In this document: positions 1 through 7,756 of the stretch, piece after piece
How the letters are laid out: each line of letters opens with the position of its first letter
Position numbering within the stretch: position 1 is the first letter of the stretch
Assembly: GCA_049999805.1 (NCBI GenBank)
Contig: JBNGIO010006141.1
Location: forward strand, 196,637-260,636
Length of the DNA: 64,000 bases
Reading direction: 5' to 3'
Source: Folioceros fuciformis
Lineage: Eukaryota; Anthocerotophyta; Anthocerotopsida; Anthocerotales
Made by a program: the position numbers and the translations under genes
The notes under the pieces: model-generated
What the model was told of the DNA's origin: nothing
Database searches by the model: none
What the model saw: only the letters and a program-made list of their open reading frames with translations

Positions 1-1218
1 TTCAAGTTGGGAGCTCCTGCATGTGGACAGTTTCTAGCAAAATGTCCTTGCTCTCCACAACTATAACATACACCAGAGGTAGGTGCTACACATCGTCTTC
101 CACGACTCTTGTTATCACCTCTACCTCGGCTTCTAGCAGTAGTCTCAGCAGTTGCACTATTCCCAGTGGTGGTGGCTCGTCCTCTGCCTCTAGATCTACC
201 CTAAGATCTAGGATATCTCCCCTTGGAGATTGGAGCCTCTTGGACAAACATGTCCGGTATGGCATCTGCTGTTGCCATAGCCTCTAGCAACGTTTGAGGA
301 TTAGTCAATGCAATCCTGTTTTGAGCCCATCTCTTAAGGCCAGTAGTAAACTTGTGGAGTTTGTCCTGCTCATGCATCTTAGGACATTGCAAGCCAATAG
401 AGCTGAATTCACTCACATACTCCCGCAAAGTTCCAATATGCTTGACATTGTCGAGCATCCTTCGCGCCAAACTTGCAGCATTAGCTGGTTGGAAACGGAG
501 TTGCAGCGCTTCCTTGAAGTCTGCCCATGTGAAGATTGTTGCTCTACGATTGCCTTGCCTTGCGTTCTCTACGTAAGTCCTCCACCAAGTAAGAGCATAC
601 TCGTCTAAGAAATTCGAGACGTGCTTCAAGTACTCGTCTTGCGGCACTCCGCATGATTCCAAGTACGCTTCCAAAGAGAAATTATGAGAATAGGGTGTTA
701 ATACATTAGGTTTCGTTTGGTGAATGCGTTCATAGCTACTATAAGTCTAGGTGCCCGTTCATTTGGGTTACGTCCTTTATGAANNNNNNNNNNTAATTGT
801 TTTATAGCAATTGGTCTACACCAATTTCCATATTTTCTCAAGAAAAACCAAGAACTGATTTTCTCTACGTCACGCTCGCCTTTGTAACTCTTAGGCGCTG
901 GAACACTCAATCTCAACTTCTTGTTGTTCTTAGGAGCACTGATCTCAGGCTCGGGCTCCACTTCTTCTTCTTCTGGCTGTTCATCAACGAGCCTACGTTT
1001 GCCTTTGATCTCTTGATCAAGGGCATAAGTCTCCTCATGATTTTTTGGAGCTTGTCCTCTATGGTGGTACCGGTCCTTTGCTCCGAAGTTCCTTTCTCTG
1101 TCGTTCTCACGACTTGAGGATCCGCCTGTATCTCTTCCACAACGGCTTCGGTAAGCGGGGCCTTATCCTTCCTGCGGCGTACCCTCTCTGCTCTGCCTAG
1201 CTCAGCAGGATCTGCCAT
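1..1218 (-). pseudogene. Retrotransposon gag relic with CCHC zinc knuckle
   Basis: Three pieces read in order on the minus strand. At 1,218-913 is a charged leader beginning MADPAELG. At 961-698 is a segment containing SYKGERDVE, which I compare to the start of plant gypsy gag capsids. At 674-201 is the capsid proper, with features of the Retrotrans_gag family (ALTWWRTY, F-x-W-x-D-F-x-x-A-L, L-R-E-Y-V-S-E-F). A TAG at 201-203 ends that frame. The same frame then continues through an Arg/Ser/Gly-rich stretch to a zinc knuckle C-x2-C-x4-H-x4-C (CYSCGEQGHFARNC, near positions 30-75). A 10-N gap (784-793) and frame changes upstream add to the damage. Gag would package element RNA in the cytoplasm. 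This copy is probably inactive. Confidence 0.75.
784..793. other. Assembly gap (10 N)
   Basis: Ten undetermined bases inside the gag relic. They may account for part of the apparent frame disruption. Confidence 0.99.
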
Positions 1219-1436
1219 CGTTAACTTGCGTACTAGTCAAGGATGCTTCAACCTATGCCTTGGTGGAGTAACACCCCTTTCAATGGGGTGGGGCAGAAGC
1301 ACGCAGTTAGAAGCCAAAGCAAGGGTCAGTTTTAAACACCGGACACAGCACTAGGTCTCCAAGTAGCCCGCCCTCCTCTTGTAGGAGGACTCGCAGCCAG
1401 CACCCTTACTGTTGCTCTTCACCCTTGCTGCTGCTC

Positions 1437-1442
1437 TTTATT
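1437..1442 (-). terminator. AATAAA polyadenylation signal in the LTR
   Basis: The minus strand reads AATAAA here, between the TATA box at 1,697-1,703 and the gag leader, the order expected for the R region of a 5' LTR on this strand. Confidence 0.5.
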
Positions 1443-1696
1443 CAAATCACGAGTCAACAAGAACATATAGAGTTGGAGGGCTAGAGAGAACTCCCCATCT
1501 TTGCCTAAGCTAGGAGTTTAGCTCTCTCTTCTCTTGACCTCCTCCCGCAGCTCCTTCACAGCGCCTTTCATGTGCTCTCACAGCCCAAGCAACACATACT
1601 CTCAAGGCGTAGCCCAAGCACCTCGTGCTCTCAAGGCTTTGAGGACATACCCATCTCAACTCAACTGAACTTGCCTTAGCCTTTGGCTAGATCCCC

Positions 1697-1703
1697 TTTT
1701 ATA
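1697..1703 (-). promoter_or_regulatory. TATA box of the LTR promoter
   Basis: The minus strand reads TATAAAAGGGG, a strong TATA box, about 480 bases upstream of the gag leader start. It is preceded upstream by the 101-bp tandem duplication, which would lie in U3. Start of transcription is inferred near 1,670. Confidence 0.55.
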
Positions 1704-1716
1704 CACAAACTCAAGA

Positions 1717-1918
1717 CACTAACTGAGCAACTACTTACTTAAGCATTTACTTTAACTTTAAGCTATTATTCACTAACACACATTTTTTTTCTAGGGCTGC
1801 ATGCTTCTCATCCTTTGCACTAACTTAGCAACTACTTACTTAAGCATTTACTTCAATTTTAAGCTATTATACACTAACACACACTTTTTTTCTAGGGCTG
1901 CATGCTTCTCATCCTTTG
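1717..1918 (-). repeat. 101-bp tandem duplication in the LTR U3 region
   Basis: Two copies (1,717-1,817 and 1,818-1,918) with the same 101-bp period. They differ by a few substitutions and a shift of one base between flanking runs (ACTTTAAC versus ACTTCAAT; T8 versus T7). The duplication lies immediately upstream of the TATA box in the element's orientation, where LTR enhancers sit. Confidence 0.85.
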
Positions 1919-2019
1919 CATGGAGTGGCACTCAATCCTTACTTGCGCATGAAGCGTACTTCATGAAGCCTACTTGCTTAGCACTCAAACCAGCGTTGTT
2001 TTTGTGGACACTCTCTCAC

Positions 2020-2266
2020 TCTTACTATTTTAATGGTTTCAGCCGCGAACGGGCTGGATGCTGGTGGCCTAGGAAAGCCCAAACACGGCCCAGTAACCTC
2101 TCTTACTATTTTAATGGTTTCAGCCCCGAACGGGCTGGATGCTGGTGGCCTAGGAAAGCTCAAACACCGCCCAGTAACCTCTCTTACTATTTTAATGGTT
2201 TCAGCCCCGAACGGGCTGGATGCTGGTGGCCTAGGGCAGAAAGCCCAAACACCGCCCAGTAACCTC
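2020..2266. repeat. Three-copy 81-bp tandem repeat
   Basis: Copies at 2,020-2,100, 2,101-2,181 and 2,182-2,266. The third carries a 4-base insertion (GCAG). Each contains CTTACTATTTTAATGG and GGGCTGGATGCTGG. Both strands stay open across the array, but there is no recognisable protein, so I treat it as non-coding. It may be part of the neighbouring LTR or a local minisatellite. Confidence 0.9.
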
Positions 2267-2328
2267 TGTAGCCTGACTGTAAAGAAAAGACCAGAGAGAG
2301 CCAATGTGTCCCCTTTGTCATGCCATAG

Positions 2329-2665
2329 CAGGACGCGGTAGTGGACCCGGGCCTGGCCCGAATCCGAGGGCGGTTGCATACCGGCGCCAAGTCCAAAAGA
2401 AGCGCGACTGGGGATCGGAGATTCGGGCCGTGGCTGGGGTCGGGAAACGGGACTGAAGGAACCAGAGCCACAAGCAGAGGCACAACCACAGGCCAGAGCA
2501 GAGTCAAGAGATGGTCAGGGCCGGGCCAGCCCACCCCACAACAACACAACGAAATGCGAACCACCATTCCACCGTCTCGCTTTTTGCTACCTTATTAACC
2601 ACCAGCAGCTGTAGCAGCAACAGCAGCGGCATAAGCAACAGGAAGCATCTGGCATCATCTGGAAC
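2329..2665. repeat. Dispersed repeat, copy A (partner at 7,036-7,412)
   Basis: From CAGGACGCGGTA through CTGGCCCGAATCCGAG, GGAGATTCGGGCC and CTTATTAACCACCAGCAGC this segment aligns with 7,036-7,412 in the same orientation, with small gaps and substitutions. The two copies flank the first PPR gene at about 4.7 kb spacing. No coding content was recognised. Confidence 0.8.
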
Positions 2666-3070
2666 ATCTTAAGCAGACAGAACAGGCGCCAGGAGGTGCT
2701 TTGTCTTGACCGCCGTAATCGAATGACCTCGAATGTTCCCCAACCACCACCTTGGTGCTGTAGTGTACATGGACTTATCCTACCATCTGTGCGATTTTTT
2801 TTCTCAAGTGCTTCGGTGTCCTGTTCATATTGTGGCGTTCCAAATAGACCAGCAAATTGTTCTTTTCACGACGACTGTGTCCCTAGGGTTTGCTCTTGAC
2901 GGCATATCCGATAGCCACCTGTTCCCTGTGCCCGCACTAATGTTGCACCTCTCTATCATCACTTGTGTCCGGACGCCTTTGAAGAGAGTCCATTTGAATG
3001 TGTAGCATGAATTTCTGATAACCTTCTCTGTTTGCAAGTAAACAAAGAAGATCGCCAGCAGGCTTCACAC

Positions 3071-6000
3071 TTATCTCGGGTACTGCTTCTCATCCCCGAC
3101 CAAAAAACTATGCACCTCTTTGTCTGTCCACCAGCACTGACCTGGCTGCTTCCATGCCCTGATTCGTTTCCGCAGCGTTTGCATCTTCTCTGCCTGCTCC
3201 CACATCTGGGCACCAGTGTATATGTTTGACATCAACACATAAGCTGCGGCATCTTTCTTGTCCAACTTCACAGCTTCATTGAACGCCTGGTTCCCCACTT
3301 CCACGTCACCCCACTTTCCACACGCACCCAACAGGGTGTGCCAGATTGTAGCATTGGGGGACACGGGCATCGTCCTTACCAAACCTAGAGCCTCATCCAA
3401 GTGCCCGGCACGACCCAGGAGATCCACCATGCATGCGTAGTGCTTCTCGCTGGGTGTGATGCCATACTGTTTGCTCATAGCTAAAAACAACTCCCGCCCC
3501 TTGTTCACGAGACCTGCATGGCTGCACACTGTTAGAACACTGAGGAACGTGATGCTGTCTGGCCGCAAGCCGTCTTCTCTCATTCTCTGAACCAGGTCAA
3601 GGACCACTGCACTGTCACCTTGACAGGCGTAGCTTGCAATTAACGCATTCCAGGGGACTATGCCCCTTTCGGGCAAGCCATTAAACACACGCTGAGCATC
3701 CAAAGTGCTCCCGCACTTTCCATACATGTTGATCAAACTGCCAGCTACACACGAATCAGACTCGAGGCCTTGTTCTACGAGCTGCGCATGCAGCTGCCTA
3801 CCCAGATGTAGAGCTGCCACATTTGCGCATGCTTGTAGGAGACACACGAACGTCACGGAATCTGCTCCAGCCCTGCCCTCTCCTTGCATAGCACTGTAGA
3901 GACGTAGGGCTTCCAGCCCCATTCCCTGCTGCGAATACCCTGCTATCATGGCATTCCATGTCACCACATTTTTTTCACCAAGTCCGTCGAACACCATCTG
4001 CGCGTCATTCAGGCTGCCGCATTTTGCATACATGTTCACCAAACTGTTGGCTACGAACACATCAGCTTCATGTCCTCGCTCCTTGATTTGCGCATGAAGC
4101 TGCTTCCCCTTCTCTAATGCTGACATGCCCACACTGGCACACGCCTGAAGGAGGCAGACGAATGTCAAGGAATCGGGTACAGCTATGCCTTCTTGTTGCA
4201 TGCCACTGTAGAGGCGAAGGGCTTCCAGCCCCATACCCTGCTGGGAGTACCCTGCTATCATAGCAGTCCATGTCACCACATCTTTCTGAACCAGTCCGTC
4301 AAACACTCTCTCAGCCTCATCCAAGCTGCCACACTTTGCATACATGTTCACCAAACTGCTGGCTACAAACACGTCGCCTTCGTGTCCTCGTTCCCTGATT
4401 TCCGCGTGAATATGCATCCCCTGCTCCAGCGCCGCGGTGCCCATGCCGGCGCATGCCTGAAGGAGGCAGACAAATGTCACAGAATCAGGAACTTCAGTGC
4501 CACCTTCTTGCATAACAGTGTACAGATGAAGGGCTTCGTGCCCCATTCCCTGCTGGGAGTATCCTGCTATCATGGCATTCCATGCCACCACATGCTTCTC
4601 CCCAAGTCCGTCCAACACCCTCTGTGCAGCTTCCAAACTGCCACACTTTGCATAAGCGTTTATCAAACTGCTGGCTACACACACATCAGCTTCAAGTCCT
4701 TGTTCTATTATCTCAGTGTGCAGCTCCTTTGCCTGCTCCAAAGCCGAGGTGCCCAAACTTGCACATGCCTGCAAGAGGCACACAAATGTCACAGAATTGG
4801 GTACAGCAACTCCTTCATCACGCATAGCCCTGTAGAGACGAAGGGATTCCGAACCCACACCCTGCTGAGTATACCCTGCAATCAGGGCAGTCCACGACAC
4901 CACATCCTTGTCACCAATCCCTTCAAAAACTCTCAGTGCATCTTCCAAGCTGCCACACTTTGCATACATATTCACTAAGCTGTTGGCCACAGGCACATCA
5001 GCCTCACGTCCTTGTCTCTTGATTCGTGCATGAAGCTGCTTCCCATTCTCCAACGCTGCGGCGCCCACACTTGCACACGCCTGCAGGAGGCACATGAATG
5101 TCACGGAATCCGGTACAGCGATGCTCTCTTCCTGCATAGCACTGTAGAGGTGAAGCGCCTTCTGCCCCATACCCTGCTGGGAATACGCTGCTATCATGGT
5201 AGTCCATGTCACTACATTCTTGTGACCGAGACCATCAAACACTCTCTGGGCCTCGTCCGAGCTGCCACATTTTGCATACATGTTCACCAAACTGTTGGCT
5301 ACAAACACATCAGCTTCATATCCTCGTTCCTTGATTTGTGCATGAAGCTCCTTGCCCTTCTCCAAAGCTGGGGCACCCGCGCTTGCACATGCCTGCAGGA
5401 GGATGACGAATGTCACAGAATTGGGCACAGCGCTGCCTTCCTGTTGCATGGCGCCGTAAAGACACAGGGCTTCCTGCCCCTTTCCCTGCTGGGCATACCC
5501 TGCGATCATGGCATTCCACGTGACAACATCTTTCCGACCGAGTCCAGCAAACACGCCTTGAGCATCCTCCAAGCAGCCACACTTTGCGTACATGTCCACC
5601 AAGGAATTGCAGACAAACAAATCAGGCTCCACACCACCGGCCAAGACATCAGCATGCACCTGTTGCCCAGACATCCAGTCCGATCCCCTGGCACACGCCT
5701 GAAGGGCTGCCACGAACACATGGCCATCCGGCTTCACACCAGACGTGCGCATCCGATGATAGAGCTGTATGGCCCGCTTGTCGTGCCCATGTTTCACATG
5801 GGCAGAAATTATGGAAGACCACATGAAGGCATCTGGCTGCGACACAGCCTCAAACACGTCCATGGCATCCTGCAATCTGCCATGGGAAGCGTACATCCGC
5901 AGGAGGTGGTTGCCCAGGAACGTGTCGGACCGATACCCCATGTTCAGCGTCAACCCATGGACGCGCCTTCCCAGAACGAGGTCCTTCTTCACAACACACG

Positions 6001-6571
6001 CCTTGAGCACAGCAAAAACGAGAGACCTGGAAACGAGCGATTGGTCTGCCTGCACCAGACGTTCCAAAGCCTCGACAGCCTGGACGAGGCGGCCTTCGTG
6101 GCAGAGCTCGCTCACGGTTTCAGCCGTAATGCTCCCACCGTCTCCGGCAGGCCTGCGAGAATGAGGAGCGTAGGGTGAGTCCGTGCGGGGGGTGATCAAA
6201 CGACTCATGCTCATGCCCATGTGCGTGTGCGTGTGCGTGTGCGTAGCCATATGCAAAGCAGCCAGCTGCTCATCCACCCAGGCGGTCTTGTGCAAGCTGT
6301 TTACCCAGAGGACCTGTCGGGAGTGCCTGTGCTGGAAGTCGGGCCGACGGCGGCCATTGTTGTGCTGCCACCAGAGCGTTGGATCCTGAAAGAATTGTCT
6401 CCACAAATCCTCCTGCCGACCACGCCTGTCGCTGGAGGGCGGTACGGTAGCCACCCATCCCATTGCGCGGGCTGGAATTGTGGCCCAGCTGCTGCAACCA
6501 GACGATGCAATCCTTGACGCTTGTGCTGCCGAGTGAGGCAACGAGTTCCCTGGCCCTGTGGACGAGTCCAT
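3071..6571 (-). CDS. PLS-class PPR protein, E subclass, with N-terminal PDF-like motif
   Basis: The product is an intronless 1,166-residue protein. PPR proteins bind organelle RNA in a base-specific way, and PLS-class members with E domains are C-to-U editing factors. Residues about 56-106 hold a PDF-like block (DLWRQFFQDPTLWW, RRRPDFQH, LWV, AWVDEQL). A Thr-His repeat follows, then V-x-E-L-C-x-E-G-R-L. About eight PLS triplets follow (S motifs with NMYAKCGSLEDA; P motifs with TWNAMIAGYSQQGMG), then P2-L2-S2, E1 and E2. The protein stops 5 residues after VHSFLVGDE, so there is no DYW domain. The E2 box is KQPGQCWW. Any deaminase would have to act in trans. The ATG at 6,571 is the first in frame. 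Its L motifs carry a two-residue insertion (AALEKGKQLH type) shared with the gene at 22,634-28,051. Mitochondrial or plastid targeting is expected for the family but was not tested. Confidence 0.93.
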   Translation of the reverse strand: MDSSTGPGNSLPHSAAQASRIASSGCSSWATIPARAMGWVATVPPSSDRRGRQEDLWRQFFQDPTLWWQHNNGRRRPDFQHRHSRQVLWVNSLHKTAWVDEQLAALHMATHTHTHTHMGMSMSRLITPRTDSPYAPHSRRPAGDGGSITAETVSELCHEGRLVQAVEALERLVQADQSLVSRSLVFAVLKACVVKKDLVLGRRVHGLTLNMGYRSDTFLGNHLLRMYASHGRLQDAMDVFEAVSQPDAFMWSSIISAHVKHGHDKRAIQLYHRMRTSGVKPDGHVFVAALQACARGSDWMSGQQVHADVLAGGVEPDLFVCNSLVDMYAKCGCLEDAQGVFAGLGRKDVVTWNAMIAGYAQQGKGQEALCLYGAMQQEGSAVPNSVTFVILLQACASAGAPALEKGKELHAQIKERGYEADVFVANSLVNMYAKCGSSDEAQRVFDGLGHKNVVTWTTMIAAYSQQGMGQKALHLYSAMQEESIAVPDSVTFMCLLQACASVGAAALENGKQLHARIKRQGREADVPVANSLVNMYAKCGSLEDALRVFEGIGDKDVVSWTALIAGYTQQGVGSESLRLYRAMRDEGVAVPNSVTFVCLLQACASLGTSALEQAKELHTEIIEQGLEADVCVASSLINAYAKCGSLEAAQRVLDGLGEKHVVAWNAMIAGYSQQGMGHEALHLYTVMQEGGTEVPDSVTFVCLLQACAGMGTAALEQGMHIHAEIRERGHEGDVFVASSLVNMYAKCGSLDEAERVFDGLVQKDVVTWTAMIAGYSQQGMGLEALRLYSGMQQEGIAVPDSLTFVCLLQACASVGMSALEKGKQLHAQIKERGHEADVFVANSLVNMYAKCGSLNDAQMVFDGLGEKNVVTWNAMIAGYSQQGMGLEALRLYSAMQGEGRAGADSVTFVCLLQACANVAALHLGRQLHAQLVEQGLESDSCVAGSLINMYGKCGSTLDAQRVFNGLPERGIVPWNALIASYACQGDSAVVLDLVQRMREDGLRPDSITFLSVLTVCSHAGLVNKGRELFLAMSKQYGITPSEKHYACMVDLLGRAGHLDEALGLVRTMPVSPNATIWHTLLGACGKWGDVEVGNQAFNEAVKLDKKDAAAYVLMSNIYTGAQMWEQAEKMQTLRKRIRAWKQPGQCWWTDKEVHSFLVGDEKQYPR

Positions 6572-6830
6572 GGCTCACGGCGGCACAAGGTGAGGGCCCC
6601 TCATCCATGGATGCATGTCATCCATACCACACTGTGACTAGTGCGCCATGTACGGAGCGTGCTGGTTTTGTGCTCTGGTACACGGCTGTCAATCACTGCC
6701 TTGGATGCTGCTGGGTGCCTTAGAATGGCATGACACGGCGGGGGAACAACCATTACGTTAAGAGGAAAGAAACAACCATAAACATATCCAGTCCAATCCA
6801 ATCTACTCCACAGACACAGCCACACATCTA

Positions 6831-6915
6831 CAGTCAGACCCCTGTAATTGGGAACAAATGGGAGTAGAAAAAATCGTCCCCTTTAGAGGCGTTCCCCTTG
6901 AGGCATTTTCATTTT
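6831..6915 (+). other. Possible end of a pogo/mariner-type DNA transposon
   Basis: After a TA, the sequence reads CAGTCAGACCCCTGTAATT and continues with a CCCCTTTAGAGGCGTTCC stretch, resembling the CAGTCAAACCTC-type terminal repeats of pogo-like elements. I found no matching opposite end, so this may be a solo end or chance. Confidence 0.25.
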
Positions 6916-7035
6916 TTTGAAAATAAATCGAAAGACGTAAAAAAATTCGAAAGATCTTTAAAGCTTTAAAAAATCCAAAATGCTACCTCATACTACATGC
7001 CGTGTGCCTGTTTGCTCCTGTTTAGTGGAGGAGGA

Positions 7036-7412
7036 CAGGACGCGGTACCTAGTGGCCCTGGCCCGAATCCGAGCGCAAGTTGACCGGGTCCATATCTGCG
7101 TCAAGTCAAAAAGAAGCGCGAGGGGGGATTGGAGATTCGGGCCATGGCTGGCCGGGGTCGGGGTCAGGAAACGGGACTGAAGGTACCGAAGCCACGAGCA
7201 CAAGCACAAGCTAGAGCAGAGCCAAGAGCCAGAGCTCGGGCGAGGCGAGGTGAGGTGAGGCTGGCCGAGACGAAGAAGAGATGGGCAGGGCCGGGCCGGG
7301 CCAGCCCACCCCACGGCACACGGAAATGCGTACCACCATTGCATCACCTCGGTTCTTGCTACCTTACTAACCACCAGCAGCGGCAGAAGCAGCAGGAGAC
7401 ATCATCTGCCCC
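7036..7412. repeat. Dispersed repeat, copy B (partner at 2,329-2,665)
   Basis: Same-orientation partner of copy A. It shares CTGGCCCGAATCCGAG, AAAAGAAGCGCGA, GGAGATTCGGGCC, GGGCCGGGCC, AGCCCACCCCAC and ACCACCAGCAGC in the same order, and is slightly longer through GC-rich insertions. It ends about 345 bases before the SERK start codon, so it may contribute to that gene's 5' region. Confidence 0.8.
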
Positions 7413-7530
7413 GGGCGCAGACTCAACTGCGTCCGCTGCGCACGAGCGGGGGGACCCGGACCATGGTCATCCGATCAGCTTCCTTTCCACAAGAATGCGA
7501 GCTCCTCTAGGCTGTACGTCACGCACAGGC

Positions 7531-7672
7531 CGGGGCAGGGCAGGCCAGGGTAGTGCAAGTGCAGGGCAGGGCAGTGCAAGGGCAAGTGCAGGGCAGGCCA
7601 GGGTAGTGCAAGTGCAGGGCAGGCCAGGGTAGTGCAAGTGCAGGGCAGGCCAGTGTAGTGCAAGTGCAGGGC
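7531..7672. repeat. G-rich minisatellite (~26-bp unit) upstream of SERK
   Basis: Repeats of GGGCAGGCCAGGGTAGTGCA with partial units. It ends 85 bases before the SERK ATG, so it lies in the likely 5' UTR or core promoter. The repeat number could vary between individuals. Confidence 0.85.
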
Positions 7673-7756
7673 CGAGCCAGCAGGCTGCCTGCCTCACAGT
7701 CCTGGATCTGTAGGGATCACACGCGAGCAGGGAAAGGGAACCACCAGTAGGGACTC

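Larger units (their letters stand above)
1..1920 (-). mobile_element. Left-truncated Ty3/gypsy-type LTR retrotransposon (gag relic plus LTR region)
   Basis: Reading right to left, there is an LTR-like region (about 1,240-1,920) with a TATA box and an AATAAA signal, then a gag leader, a gag capsid segment and a zinc knuckle running off the window edge. Gag before the edge with no pol visible means only the 5' part of the element is inside the window. Gag is interrupted by frame changes, an in-frame stop and a 10-N gap, so the copy looks dead. I could not fix exact LTR ends or a primer-binding site. Assignment to Ty3/gypsy rests on the gag type and is an inference, because the pol order that would prove it lies outside the window. 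Confidence 0.75.

Noticed and set aside
1978-2379. 133-codon frame rich in PRPPASSPFGAETIKIV repeats
   Set aside because: It follows the 81-bp tandem repeat, and other frames are equally open on both strands. No protein family resemblance.
5012-6178. 388-codon open frame on the plus strand opposite the first PPR gene
   Set aside because: It is the antisense shadow of PPR repeats: its periodic His/Cys pattern mirrors the PLS repeat on the coding strand. Similar shadows occur opposite every PPR gene here (for example 4,193-4,978 and 19,511-20,209).
7467-7697. Ala/Leu/Pro-rich minus-strand frames over the minisatellite
   Set aside because: They are a product of the G-rich repeat unit only.
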